64,000 bases of DNA, from positions 5,584,501 through 5,648,500 of the forward strand of contig NZ_CP107532.1 of the NCBI RefSeq assembly GCF_025813715.1, given 5' to 3'. The position numbers were made by a program, and so were the translations under genes. Shown piece by piece: positions 10,121 to 19,413 of this stretch. The notes beneath the pieces were generated by a model, which was given only the letters and a program-made list of their open reading frames with translations, ran no database searches and was not told where the DNA came from. The stretch is from Methylobacterium sp. FF17 (lineage in GTDB: Bacteria; Pseudomonadota; Alphaproteobacteria; Rhizobiales; Beijerinckiaceae). Within the stretch, counting starts at the first letter, position 1. Each line of letters starts with the position of its first letter.

Positions 10121-10774
10121 TCAACTCTCGCCGCGCGCGACCCGGGCCTCGTACTCGGCCAGGTCGAGCTGACCTTCCTTGGCGACGCGGGCCTTATCCT
10201 CATCGGAGATCACGTCGCCCACCATGTCGAGGCGCTTCCAGAGGGCGAGCGGCGTCTCCTTCTCGGGCCGGGGCACATACTTGTTCTGCGCCACCTTCTG
10301 GTACTTGTGGATGTAGCGCGGGCAATTGACCCAGGCCTTGGTGACCTCGACGCGCACGAGGTACTTCGCCTCGGTGTACTCGGCCATCAGGGGATCGTCG
10401 CGCAGCATCCGGGCATGGCCCTGAATGCGGACCCGGTGCGGGGTCTCGAAGTCGATGAACAGCAGGCCGACCTTGGACTGCCCCTCGATGTTGCCCATCG
10501 AGTACCACATGCCGTTGCCGTCCAGCCCCGGGAACACGAGCGTGTTGGCGTCGAGCACCTTCACGAAGCCGGTGCTGCCGCCCTTGTAGGAGACGGTGGG
10601 CATGCCGTCGGGGTCGACGGTGGAGAGGAAGAACATGTCCCGGCTGCCGATGAAGGCGGCCTCGTCCTTGCCGATCTCGTCATGGACCCAGCCGGTATCC
10701 AGCCGCTCGGCGAGCTTGACGGTGTTGTACTCTTCCTGGAGCGCGCGATGCGCGTCGTAGTAGAGCGATGCCAT
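10121..10774 (-). CDS. PNPOx-like flavin-binding protein
   Basis: 217-aa protein of the pyridoxamine 5'-phosphate oxidase-like split-barrel superfamily. The segment AAFIGSRDMFFLSTVDPDGMPTVSYKGG and the later VGLLFIDFETPHRVRIQGHARM fit the FMN-binding barrel. The start MASLYYDAHRALQEEY at 10774 is the first Met that gives a family-like N-terminus; the upstream in-frame frame looks non-coding. It is probably an FMN- or F420-type oxidoreductase of unknown substrate and not PdxH itself, because the PdxH C-terminal signature is missing. Confidence 0.75.
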   Translation of the reverse strand: MASLYYDAHRALQEEYNTVKLAERLDTGWVHDEIGKDEAAFIGSRDMFFLSTVDPDGMPTVSYKGGSTGFVKVLDANTLVFPGLDGNGMWYSMGNIEGQSKVGLLFIDFETPHRVRIQGHARMLRDDPLMAEYTEAKYLVRVEVTKAWVNCPRYIHKYQKVAQNKYVPRPEKETPLALWKRLDMVGDVISDEDKARVAKEGQLDLAEYEARVARGES

Positions 10775-10910
10775 GGGTGTCCTCCGCGTTTCGGCTGCTC
10801 TCAGGTGGGCGGCCGTTGCGGAGCATGATCGCGGGAAATCTGGTGAAGCACAACAGTGGGCGGGCTCCTTCGTCCCCATGACGAAGGTGACATGGCCCGC
10901 TGTCGCGCAC

Positions 10911-10946
10911 GAAAAAGCCGGCGCCGCTCCCGCGACACCGGCTTCC
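10911..10946 (-). terminator. rho-independent terminator after ilvC
   Basis: On the minus strand, AAGCCGG and CCGGCTT arms enclose a GC-rich loop and are followed by a five-T run. It lies about 50 bases downstream of the ilvC stop. A second small hairpin (GCAGCCGGGC/GCTCGGCTGC, about 10958-10980) precedes it. Confidence 0.7.
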
Positions 10947-10993
10947 TCCGCGACGTGCAGCCGAGCAAAGCCCGGCTGCATCATCCCAAAACG

Positions 10994-12064
<1,071 letters not shown>

Positions 12065-12178
12065 TCATCTGAAACGACATCCGCGCGGCCGTGCGATCCG
12101 CGCGCTTTTAGCGAGGCGATCCCCTTGACGGAAGGGGCATTGTCGCATGCCTCGTTGTTTGCCCCCGGCCTCTGCGGC

Positions 12179-12817
12179 TCAGGCCGGCAGCTTCAGGCCC
12201 TCGCGGGCGAAGACCGCCTGTACGGCGGGCCGCGCGGCCATGGCCCGGGCATGCGCCGTCCAGGCGGGGAAGCGCTCCGCCATGTCGAAACCCAGCGTCG
12301 GGCCGCGGCCCCAGATCCAGAACAGCAGCAGGTAGGGATCGGCGACGCTGTAGTGTTCGCCGACGGCCCAGCCGCCGTTCGAGAGCTTGACCTCGGTCAT
12401 CGTGAAGAGGTCGCCGCAGGACTCGACGCCCTTGGCCTGGATGCCGGGATAAGCCGATTCGTCGCCCGTGTAGCGCTCGGCCCGGCGGATATGCGCGTAG
12501 GCGATGTGGTGGCCGGTGGAGAGCCAGCCCAGCCACTCGTCGACCCGGGCCTGGTCGCGCGGCTCCTGCGGCCAAAGGCCGGCCTGCGGGTGGGTGCGCG
12601 CGATATGGCGCAGGATCGCGGTGTTCTCGGTGAGGACCCAATCCCCGTCCGCCAGTGCCGGCACCCGGCCGCGCTCGTTGACGGCGAGGTACGCGGCCGC
12701 GCGCTGATCGCCCTTGGCAAGGTCGAGCCGCACGGTCTCGTAGGGCGCGCCGGTCTCCTCCAGGGCGATGTGGGAGGCGAGCGAGCAGGCTCCGGGGGCA
12801 TAGTAGAGGGTGGTCAT
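12179..12817 (-). CDS. glutathione S-transferase, probably beta class
   Basis: 212-aa two-domain GST. The N-terminal thioredoxin-fold part starts TTLYYAPGACSLASHIALEE, with a Cys at about residue 11 where beta-class bacterial enzymes have their catalytic cysteine. GRVPAL carries the cis-proline and TENTAIL binds the glutathione gamma-glutamyl group. The C-terminal helical domain includes YSVADPYLLLFWIWG. Substrate unknown. It lies 8 bases from the mazF stop on the same strand, but there is no functional link to it that I can see. Confidence 0.88.
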   Translation of the reverse strand: MTTLYYAPGACSLASHIALEETGAPYETVRLDLAKGDQRAAAYLAVNERGRVPALADGDWVLTENTAILRHIARTHPQAGLWPQEPRDQARVDEWLGWLSTGHHIAYAHIRRAERYTGDESAYPGIQAKGVESCGDLFTMTEVKLSNGGWAVGEHYSVADPYLLLFWIWGRGPTLGFDMAERFPAWTAHARAMAARPAVQAVFAREGLKLPA

Positions 12818-12824
12818 CGTGATC

Positions 12825-13193
12825 TCATGTATTGGGAACGGCGGCGGGCAGACCGATCAGTTCCATGATGCCGAGGCGAATTCGCAGAAGAAGATCGGAC
12901 GGAACAGCGCCGACGCGGCGGAAGCCGCGGGACGATCGGTCGACGCAACGGATCTGATCGAGAAGAACTGCGCCAGAGACGCCCAGGCCGTCCGGAAGCA
13001 GAATCTTTGTCGGCCACGGCGAGACGTTCCTGGTAATCCGACAGATGATCGCCGTCGCATTCCGCAGGTGGAAGGCCAAATCCGATAATACGTTCGCCGG
13101 ACGGACGCCGCTCTGCTCGCGCCCAAGCGTCGGCCTCAGGTCAACCCAGACGATATCGCCGGCCTGAGGAACTGGATGATCATCGGTCATCAT
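12825..13193 (-). CDS. MazF/PemK-type mRNA interferase toxin
   Basis: About 122 aa. The N-terminal core AGDIVWVDLRPTLGREQSGVRPANVLS matches the PemK/MazF fold, including the G-R-E-Q-S-G-x-R-P loop that shapes the active site. The VLLDQIRCVDR strand is also typical. Such proteins cut single-stranded RNA and stop growth unless bound by an antitoxin. Two Met codons in a row (13193 and 13190) both overlap the end of the antitoxin gene, so the pair is translationally coupled. Confidence 0.85.
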   Translation of the reverse strand: MMTDDHPVPQAGDIVWVDLRPTLGREQSGVRPANVLSDLAFHLRNATAIICRITRNVSPWPTKILLPDGLGVSGAVLLDQIRCVDRSSRGFRRVGAVPSDLLLRIRLGIMELIGLPAAVPNT

Positions 13194-13461
13194 CGTCGCA
13201 AATGATCTCGGCGCCGACGTCCGGCCCCCAATCGACGAGTTCGGGACGTTGCGACGGACCCAAGCGATCCATCTCCGCAATCATCTCGGCCAAGGTGGGT
13301 ACGACGATACCGTTCACGGTTCGAGGAGCGCCCGCATCCGGCGTTTGCCGCTTGGGGAGAACTTCCACCGTTTCACCTTCGTGCAGGCCGAGTTGCGTCA
13401 CGGCTTGAGGCGACAGTCTCACGACAAGATCCTCACCCCAGCGAACGACCTTCGCTTCCAT
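13180..13461 (-). CDS. MazE-like AbrB-fold antitoxin
   Basis: 93-aa protein whose first 45 residues (KVVRWGEDLVVRLSPQAVTQLGLHEGETVEVLP) form a SpoVT/AbrB-type DNA-binding swapped hairpin. The acidic tail ends in DDDD and probably wraps the toxin. It overlaps the start of the toxin gene by 11-14 bases, the usual antitoxin-first order. By family, it should repress its own promoter together with the toxin. That promoter should lie in the 52 bp between it and ilvH. Confidence 0.8.
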   Translation of the reverse strand: MEAKVVRWGEDLVVRLSPQAVTQLGLHEGETVEVLPKRQTPDAGAPRTVNGIVVPTLAEMIAEMDRLGPSQRPELVDWGPDVGAEIICDDDDR

Positions 13462-13513
13462 CGCCCCGCTCTCCTGAATCGTGAGGCGAACCTTAGCATG
13501 TCCGTTGCCGGAC

Positions 13514-14056
13514 CTACATCGGCTCGGCGCCGCGCCCCATCGCGGCGATGCCGGTGCGGGAGATCTCCACGAGGCCGATCACCGTCATCAGGCCGATGAA
13601 GCGGTCGATCTCCTCCGTCGTGCCGGTGACCTCGAACACGAAGGAGTTGAGGGTGGCGTCGAGCGTCTTGGCGCCGAAGGCGGCCGCGAGGGTCAGCGAC
13701 TCGGTGCGGTGTTCGCCGGTGCCGGCCACCTTCACGAGGCAGAGTTCGCGCTCGAGGGCCTTGCCCTGCAGCGTGAGGTCGACGACCCGGTGCACGGGGA
13801 CCAGCCGGTCGAGCTGCGCCTTGATCTGCTGGATCACCGCGTCGGTGCCGGTCGTGACGATGGTGATGCGCGAGAGGTGGCGCGCCACTTCCGTTTCCGA
13901 CACCGTCAGGCTCTCGATGTTGTAGCCCCGTCCCGAGAACATGCCCGAGATGCGGGCGAGCACGCCGGGCTCGTTGTCGACGATCACGGCCAGCGTGTGC
14001 CGGTTGATCGGCTCGACCCGGCCGGCGTCGGGGTAATGCGTGTTCATGGCGTTCAT
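13514..14056 (-). CDS. ilvH: acetolactate synthase small (regulatory) subunit
   Basis: 180-aa regulatory subunit. It binds valine and activates the catalytic subunit. The N-terminal ACT domain reads HTLAVIVDNEPGVLARISGMFSGRGYNIESLTVSE, and a C-terminal ALS small-subunit domain follows. Starts at 14056 and 14047 are both possible (MNAMNTHYP). It lies 95 bp after ilvB, in the usual ilvB-ilvH order, so the ilvB attenuator should control it too. Confidence 0.96.
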   Translation of the reverse strand: MNAMNTHYPDAGRVEPINRHTLAVIVDNEPGVLARISGMFSGRGYNIESLTVSETEVARHLSRITIVTTGTDAVIQQIKAQLDRLVPVHRVVDLTLQGKALERELCLVKVAGTGEHRTESLTLAAAFGAKTLDATLNSFVFEVTGTTEEIDRFIGLMTVIGLVEISRTGIAAMGRGAEPM

Positions 14057-14151
14057 GGCGTGACCCGGATCTTCGTCTGTCGTGGCGTGTCGTGTGAAGG
14101 CCCGGCCGGGCCGAAGGCGGGCCGGGCGGAAATCGCCCGGTCCGGGTAGGC

Positions 14152-15927
14152 TCAGACCAGCATCTTGCCTTCTTCCGAGATGACGTCGCCGATCTCGACC
14201 CCGGTCTCGCCGAGGTAGTCGGACAGCAGCATCTCGTTATGCGCCTTGCCCGACGGGATCATCGGGAAGCAGTTCTCCTTCTTGTCGACGATGCAGTCGA
14301 AGACGACCGGGCCGTCGTAGTCGAGCATCTCGGCGATGGCCGCGTCGAGGTCGCCCGGCTTCTCGCAGCGGATGCCCTTGGCACCGTAGGCCTCGGCGAG
14401 CTTCACGAAGTCCGGCAGGCTCTCGGAGTAGCTCTGCGAGTAGCGCGAGCCGTGCAGCAGCTCCTGCCACTGGCGCACCATGCCCATGTACTCGTTGTTC
14501 AGGATGAAGATCTTGACCGGCAGGCGGTACTGCACCGCCGTGGACAGCTCCTGCATGTTCATCAGGATGGAGGCCTCGCCGGCGATGTCGATGACGAGGC
14601 CCTCCGGGTGGGCGAGCTGCGTGCCGATGGCCGCCGGCAGGCCGTAGCCCATGGTGCCCAGGCCCCCGGAGGTCATCCAGCGGTTGGGGTCGTCGAACTT
14701 GAAGTACTGCGCCGCCCACATCTGGTGCTGGCCGACCTCGGTGGTGACGTAGGTCTCGCGGTCCTTGCAGGCCTCGTAGAGGCGCTGCACCGCGTATTGC
14801 GGCTTGATGATCGTGCCCGACGGCCAGTAGGCGAGGCAATCGCGCGCCTTCCAGGTGCGGATCTTGCTCCACCAATCGTCCATGCGAGCGTGGTCCGGCC
14901 GGCGCGGCAGCGCCCTCCAGGCCGCCAGCATGTCTTCGAGCACCGAGCCGCAATCGCCGACGATCCCGACATCGACCTTGACGACCTTGTTGATCGAGGA
15001 GGCGTCGATATCGATGTGGATCTTCTTCGAGAACGGCGCGAAGGCGTCGAGACGGCCGGTGATGCGGTCGTCGAAGCGTGCGCCGACGCAGACCATGACG
15101 TCGCAATCATGCATCGCGAGGTTGGCCTCGTAGGTCCCGTGCATGCCGAGCATGCCGAGGAACTTCTCGTCCGAGGCCGGGAAGGCGCCGAGACCCATCA
15201 GGGTCGAGGTCACGGGAAAGCCCGTCTCGGCGGCGAGTTCCCGCAGCAGGGTCGAGGCGTGCGGACCGGCATTGATGACGCCGCCACCGGTGTAAAGGAT
15301 GGGCCGGCGCGCGCCGGCCATGAGTTCGACGGCCGCCTGGATCTGCGCGGCGTCGCCCTTGAAGGCCGGCTTGTAGGTCTTGTGGCCGTTCTGCGTCGGG
15401 CGCTCGTAGACGCCGGAGGCGAACTGCACGTCCTTGGGCAGGTCGATGACGACCGGGCCGGGCCGGCCGTTGGCAGCGACGTAGAACGCCTCGTGCAGGA
15501 TGCGCGGCAGGTCGTCGATCGATTTGACCAGGTAATTGTGCTTCGTGCAGTGGCGGGTGATGCCGACCGTGTCGCACTCCTGGAAGGCATCGGTGCCGAT
15601 CAGGTGCGTCGGGACCTGGCCCGTGATGCAGACGAGCGGGATCGAATCGAGCAGCGCGTCGGTCAGGCCCGTGATGATGTTGGTGGCGCCGGGGCCCGAG
15701 GTGACGAGGACGCAGCCGACCTTGCCCGACGAACGGGCATAGCCTTCCGCCGCGTGCACGGCGCCCTGCTCGTGGCGCACGAGGATGTGCTTCAGGGTCT
15801 CTTGGTGGAAGAGGGCGTCGTAGATCGGCAGCACCGCGCCGCCGGGATACCCGAACAGCGTATCGACACCCTGATCCTGAAACGCCCGGATGACCATTTC
15901 GGCCCCGGTCATGACCTCGCCGCCCAT
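14152..15927 (-). CDS. ilvB: acetolactate synthase large (catalytic) subunit
   Basis: 591-aa thiamine diphosphate, FAD and Mg enzyme. It condenses pyruvate with pyruvate or 2-oxobutyrate, the first common step of valine, leucine and isoleucine synthesis. The catalytic Glu is in [17 protein letters not shown] near residue 55. The ThDP motif is [12 protein letters not shown] followed by FILNN, with E in place of D, a form I associate with alphaproteobacterial enzymes. Start at 15927 ([16 protein letters not shown]) has AAGGAG about 6 bases upstream. An attenuator with a leader peptide precedes it. Confidence 0.97.
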   Translation of the reverse strand: MGGEVMTGAEMVIRAFQDQGVDTLFGYPGGAVLPIYDALFHQETLKHILVRHEQGAVHAAEGYARSSGKVGCVLVTSGPGATNIITGLTDALLDSIPLVCITGQVPTHLIGTDAFQECDTVGITRHCTKHNYLVKSIDDLPRILHEAFYVAANGRPGPVVIDLPKDVQFASGVYERPTQNGHKTYKPAFKGDAAQIQAAVELMAGARRPILYTGGGVINAGPHASTLLRELAAETGFPVTSTLMGLGAFPASDEKFLGMLGMHGTYEANLAMHDCDVMVCVGARFDDRITGRLDAFAPFSKKIHIDIDASSINKVVKVDVGIVGDCGSVLEDMLAAWRALPRRPDHARMDDWWSKIRTWKARDCLAYWPSGTIIKPQYAVQRLYEACKDRETYVTTEVGQHQMWAAQYFKFDDPNRWMTSGGLGTMGYGLPAAIGTQLAHPEGLVIDIAGEASILMNMQELSTAVQYRLPVKIFILNNEYMGMVRQWQELLHGSRYSQSYSESLPDFVKLAEAYGAKGIRCEKPGDLDAAIAEMLDYDGPVVFDCIVDKKENCFPMIPSGKAHNEMLLSDYLGETGVEIGDVISEEGKMLV

Positions 15928-15981
15928 CGTCCTGCTCCTTGAAACTGTCTGCGCTGTTCGTGTCGTCGGCTCGTCGCGGCA

Positions 15982-16005
15982 ATAAAAAAGGGCCCCGAGG
16001 GACCC
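15982..16005 (-). terminator. ilvB attenuator terminator hairpin
   Basis: On the minus strand the stem GGGTCC/GGGCCC with a CTCG loop is followed by a T6 tract, and it lies about 55 bases before the ilvB start. An octamer CAGGGTCC occurs twice (16007-16000 inside this stem, and 16037-16030). The second copy can pair with GCGGACCTG at 16050-16042, which overlaps the end of the leader peptide gene. That gives the alternative pairings needed for attenuation. Confidence 0.8.
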
Positions 16006-16040
16006 TGCATGCGCCACCATCCGGATCGCGGACCCTGGTG

Positions 16041-16091
16041 TCAGGTCCGCCCCGTCAGTGGCGCTTCCGTTACGATAAGGATGGCACGCAT
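16041..16091 (-). CDS. ilvB operon leader peptide
   Basis: The 16-codon open frame reads [16 protein letters not shown] and then TGA. It has three branched-chain codons in a row after codon 3 (Ile-Leu-Ile-Val, codons 4-7) plus a later Leu. It sits between a candidate promoter and a terminator hairpin just ahead of ilvB, on the same strand. This is the arrangement of ilv leader peptides, where ribosome stalling on scarce Ile, Leu or Val prevents termination. The ribosome site is weak (GAGG about 13 bases upstream). It is too short to have a function as a protein. Confidence 0.8.
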   Translation of the reverse strand: MRAILIVTEAPLTGRT

Positions 16092-16161
16092 CGTCTGTCG
16101 TCTGCCTCGTTCGTCCACCCGTTGCGCCGGAGCGGCGGGTGAATCGAAAATCGTGTCGCGT

Positions 16162-16190
16162 GTCTTACCGAACGGTGCTCCCCCGGTCAA
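16162..16190 (-). promoter_or_regulatory. candidate promoter for the ilvBH leader
   Basis: Minus-strand TTGACC (16190-16185), 17-base spacer, TAAGAC (16167-16162). The -35 matches the alphaproteobacterial TTGAC type and the -10 is weak. Transcription would start near 16155, about 65 bases before the leader peptide. Confidence 0.4.
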
Positions 16191-16214
16191 CGCCGGGGGC
16201 GCAATATTGCAGAT

Positions 16215-16475
16215 CTACTCCGCCGGAACTTCTCCGAGGACCGCGCCGGTCCTCGGGTCGGCATCGAACTTCATCCTGCGGCCCTCCTTGAGGCCTTCGC
16301 CGTCCCAGTGCCCGTCATCGGCCTCCAGCTTGGTGATCTCGGAATAGCCCGCCCCCTTCAGGGCCTGCTTCATCTGGGCCGGAGTCAGCCAGTCGGGGCC
16401 GGGTGCCTCGGCCCGTGCCGTGAGGGGAAGCGCGCAGAGAACGGCTGCGAGCGCGCATCGGGCGATCCGGGACAT
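16215..16475 (-). CDS. small exported PepSY-like protein
   Basis: 86 aa. Residues 1-23 are a signal peptide (MSRIARCALAAVLCALPLTARAEA). The mature part, LTPAQMKQALKGAGYSEITKLEADDGHWDGEG followed by a basic stretch and FDADPRTGAVLGE, has the shape of a PepSY domain. These domains occur in periplasmic proteins and are thought to inhibit proteases or sense envelope state. Divergent from the chemosensory operon and codirectional with ilvB, but ilvB seems to have its own promoter. Function unknown. Confidence 0.75.
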   Translation of the reverse strand: MSRIARCALAAVLCALPLTARAEAPGPDWLTPAQMKQALKGAGYSEITKLEADDGHWDGEGLKEGRRMKFDADPRTGAVLGEVPAE

Positions 16476-16563
16476 GGGAACTCCTGTCGGGGGGAAAGAA
16501 GGCGGGTGCACGAGCGCTACCCGAGACGGTGCGGTACGGCGAGCCGAATCGATGTCGCGGCGC

Positions 16564-16609
16564 GGAACCGCGTGCGTGTTTGCGCGTCCTCGTGGACCTG
16601 TCCTAATCT
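16564..16609 (+). promoter_or_regulatory. candidate promoter(s) for the chemosensory operon
   Basis: Two overlapping readings are possible. GGAAC (16564-16568), 16 bases, CGTC resembles the EcfG general-stress sigma consensus GGAAC-N16/17-CGTT with one mismatch. TTGCGC (16580-16585), 18 bases, TAATCT is a plausible housekeeping promoter. Both point to the cheW gene starting at 16671. Confidence 0.3.
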
Positions 16610-16670
16610 GGGCGGGAGACGGGGAGGCGCGCGCCTTCGGACCGCTTGCCGCCCGCGAGGAGACCAGGTC

Positions 16671-17162
16671 GTGCCCGAGACCACCGCCTATCTCCTCCTC
16701 GACGTGGCCGGCGTACCCTGCGCGATGGCGCGGCCCTCGGTGAGCGAGGTCCTGCCACTCCCGGACCTGCACGCGCCGCCGGCCGGCGGGGGGCCCCTGG
16801 CGGGCTTCCTCAATCTCGGCGGAGACCCGGTTCCCGTGGTGGATCTCGCCCGACTCCTCGGGTTGAGGAGCGGGGACGTCTCGGGCGACGACCCCTACCG
16901 GCACATCCTCCTCGATGCGAAGGGCACCACCGGTTTCCTGGTCGACCGGGTGGAGGACCTCGTCACGGTCGAGGCCTCGGCGGTCCGCCCGGTCTCGGCC
17001 GAGCGCACCCTCAACGGCTGCGTCACGGCGGAGATCGCGCGCGGCGACGGCCTCGTGCATGTGCTGAGCCTGTCGCACCTTCTGACCGAGGAGGAGCGTG
17101 CCCGCCTGTCGGCGCTGGCCGGTGCGGCCGCCGAGCGCCTCGCCGCGCTCCCCGCCGCCTGA
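16671..17162 (+). CDS. cheW: CheW-like coupling protein (first copy)
   Basis: 163 aa. I chose the GTG at 16671 because AGGAG lies 8 bases upstream and it begins the CheW fold directly (TTAYLLLDVAGVPCAMARPSVSEVLPLPDL). NLGGDPVPVVDLARLLGL and HILLDAKGTTGFLVDRVEDLVTV are conserved CheW strands. CheW proteins link receptors to the CheA kinase. First gene of the chemosensory operon, corresponding in position to WspB of the Wsp system. Confidence 0.88.
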   Translation: MPETTAYLLLDVAGVPCAMARPSVSEVLPLPDLHAPPAGGGPLAGFLNLGGDPVPVVDLARLLGLRSGDVSGDDPYRHILLDAKGTTGFLVDRVEDLVTVEASAVRPVSAERTLNGCVTAEIARGDGLVHVLSLSHLLTEEERARLSALAGAAAERLAALPAA

Positions 17163-17194
17163 TCCGGATCGTGCCTTGAAAGGCCGGTGGCAGG

Positions 17195-18781
17195 ATGCCG
17201 GACGCCATGAATCCTGACGCTTCGAGTCCTGACACCTCGATGTCCGGCGGTGCGACCCGCGTGCCCCGCTCCGGTCCCGCGGCCGATCCGGGTTTTCCGG
17301 CCCTCAAGGCGCGGATCATCGCCCGCACCGGCCACCATTACTATGCCGACAAGGACGATCTGCTGTTCGACCGCCTGCGCAAGCGGTTCCGGGCGAACGG
17401 GCTCGCCGACGCGGCCGCATACGGCGTGCTCCTCGACGACCGGGTGGCGGGTGGGCCGGAATGGGCGGCGCTGGAGGCCGAGATCACCATCGGCGAGACC
17501 TTCTTCTTCCGCTATGCCGAGCAATTCACCGCCCTGCGCACGACGATCCTGCCCGCCCTGATCGCGGCCCGGTCTGCGGAGCGTAGCTTGAGGATCTGGA
17601 GTGCCGGCTGCTCCACGGGGGCGGAGCCCTATTCCATCGCCATCCTGATCCATGAACTCCTCGGGCCGGCCCTGCCCGACTGGCGCGTCTCCATCCTCGG
17701 CACCGACATCAGCCAGGACGCCCTTCAGACGGCGCGGGCGGGGGTCTACGGACGCTGGGCCCTGCGCACCCTGCCCCCGGGCGAGCGCCTGCGCCATTTC
17801 CTGCCGGGCCCGCCCGCTGCCGGTGCGGGCCGCGACGGCACCTACACCCTGCGCCCCGAATTCCGCCGGATGGTGCGCTTCGAGCGGCGCAACCTCATGG
17901 ACCTCCTCGACGGCCGGGCCCCGCCGCCCGCCGAGTTCGACCTCGTCCTGTGCCGCAACGTGCTGATCTACTTCGAGGCGGAGGCGGTCCTCGGTATCGT
18001 GCGCGCGCTCGGACGGCGCCTGCGCCCCGAGGGCTGGTTGCTCCTCGGTCATGCCGAACCGAACCCGGCCATCTCCGCGCTGTTCGATCCGATCAATCTC
18101 CCCGGCACCGTCGCCTATCGCCCGCCGGGTACGGGGGGGACGCCTCTCGTCATGGACTGGAATGCGGAGGGCGGCGCCGGACGGTCCGGTGTGCCGGAGC
18201 CGGCACCGGCCGCATCGGACCGCGTACCGGTGGCCGGGTTCACGCATCACTTTGTCGATCCGCGACCGGCCGATCCGCTCCCGGCTGATCCGCAAGTCGC
18301 CCGAGCGCCGCGCCTCGAGATCCCCGAACTTCAGGATTCCGGCCTCGACGAGGCAGCCCCGGGGGACGTCGAATCCGGGGTGGACCTCGCGCGCATCCGG
18401 GCGCTGGCCGATGCCGGGGAGACGGCGCAAGCCTGGCGGACCCTGCGTGTCGCGATCCGCGCCGCGCCCACCGATCCGGCCCTGCACTACTATGACGGGC
18501 TCCTGGCTCGCAGCCTGGGGCGGGACGCCGAGGCCGAGCGGGCCCTGCGGGGGGCGCTCTACCTCGACCGGGACTTCGTCATGGCGCATTACCAGCTCGG
18601 CCTGCTCCTGCTCGGCCTCGGCCGGAACGGGGAAGCCGCGCGCGCCCTGGACAACGCGATCCGCCTTGCCCAAGCCCTTCCGGCCGGCGCGGTGGTGGCC
18701 GAGGGCGACGGGCTGGGCCCACGGGAACTCGCGCGCAGCGCCGCCCTCGCCCGCGCCGGGCTGACAGGAGATGGTCCGTGA
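17195..18781 (+). CDS. cheR: CheR-type chemoreceptor methyltransferase with C-terminal TPR
   Basis: 528 aa. The CheR alpha-helical domain lies at about residues 35-110. The SAM-binding domain follows, with WSAGCSTGAEPYSIAIL near 130 and the family motif VLCRNVLIYF near 255. A disordered Pro/Asp-rich linker leads to TPR-like helices (about 395-510; ALHYYDGLLARSLGRDAEAERALRGALYLDRDF). CheR methylates glutamates of the receptor. The TPR extension is the feature of WspC-like enzymes and replaces pentapeptide tethering, which agrees with the receptor here lacking a C-terminal pentapeptide. The alternative start is 17207. Confidence 0.92.
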   Translation: MPDAMNPDASSPDTSMSGGATRVPRSGPAADPGFPALKARIIARTGHHYYADKDDLLFDRLRKRFRANGLADAAAYGVLLDDRVAGGPEWAALEAEITIGETFFFRYAEQFTALRTTILPALIAARSAERSLRIWSAGCSTGAEPYSIAILIHELLGPALPDWRVSILGTDISQDALQTARAGVYGRWALRTLPPGERLRHFLPGPPAAGAGRDGTYTLRPEFRRMVRFERRNLMDLLDGRAPPPAEFDLVLCRNVLIYFEAEAVLGIVRALGRRLRPEGWLLLGHAEPNPAISALFDPINLPGTVAYRPPGTGGTPLVMDWNAEGGAGRSGVPEPAPAASDRVPVAGFTHHFVDPRPADPLPADPQVARAPRLEIPELQDSGLDEAAPGDVESGVDLARIRALADAGETAQAWRTLRVAIRAAPTDPALHYYDGLLARSLGRDAEAERALRGALYLDRDFVMAHYQLGLLLLGLGRNGEAARALDNAIRLAQALPAGAVVAEGDGLGPRELARSAALARAGLTGDGP

Positions 18782-19350
18782 CCCAGACCCGTGGCGAGGC
18801 CTGGGCGGCCCCGCACCCGCGCGTGCCGACACAGGAGCGCACACTGGGCTTGCTGGAGGAGCGCTCGCGCGCCCTCGCCCGCCGCGGGCGCGCGGCGGCG
18901 GAGGCCACGGCGACGCGGAGCTATCTCGTCTGCGCCTGCGGGGGCGACCGCTTCGGCCTTCCCCTGGCGCAGGTGGCGCAGGTCCTGCCGATGCGGCCGG
19001 TGACACCCCTGCCGGAAGCGGGGCCAGCCGTGCTCGGCCTCATCGCCCTGGCCGGGCGCGTGGTCAGCCTGCTCGCCCTGGCCCGCGCGCTGGGCCGTCC
19101 GGCGGATCCGGCCGGCGAGGCGGCGCACGTGGTGCTGGTGCGCGGCGGCGCGGCACCGGTGGCGCTGGCCGTGGACCGGGTCCTCGGCGTCGCGGAGATC
19201 CCGGACGCGGCACTGGATACCGCCTATGCCGAGGCGGGTTTGAGCGCCGAGGCGGTTTCGGGCTATGCCCCGCCCGGTGCCGGACCTGGAGCCGAATCCG
19301 GGTTCGTCGCCATCGACCTGCCGCGCCTGATGCGGCGATACCTGTCCTGA
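18778..19350 (+). CDS. cheW: CheW-like coupling protein (second copy)
   Basis: 190 aa. It begins at a GTG that overlaps the cheR stop by four bases (GTGA), so the two are translationally coupled. A 45-residue arginine- and alanine-rich N-terminal extension precedes the CheW domain (SYLVCACGGDRFGLPLAQVAQVLPMRPVTPLPEAGPAVLGLIALAGRVVSLLALARAL). It corresponds to WspD by position. Two CheWs per pathway may connect the receptor to separate faces of the CheA array. Confidence 0.88.
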   Translation: MTQTRGEAWAAPHPRVPTQERTLGLLEERSRALARRGRAAAEATATRSYLVCACGGDRFGLPLAQVAQVLPMRPVTPLPEAGPAVLGLIALAGRVVSLLALARALGRPADPAGEAAHVVLVRGGAAPVALAVDRVLGVAEIPDAALDTAYAEAGLSAEAVSGYAPPGAGPGAESGFVAIDLPRLMRRYLS

Positions 19351-19413
19351 TGCCGGAGTTCGGGGCGCACGGCGCCCTCGGGACCGGCTGGATTGCGGAG
19401 CCTTGAGCCAGCA

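Noticed and set aside
16895..19006. A 703-codon minus-strand frame opposite cheW, cheR and cheW.
   Set aside because: All three plus-strand genes are clear and the antisense product is arginine/glycine-rich noise.
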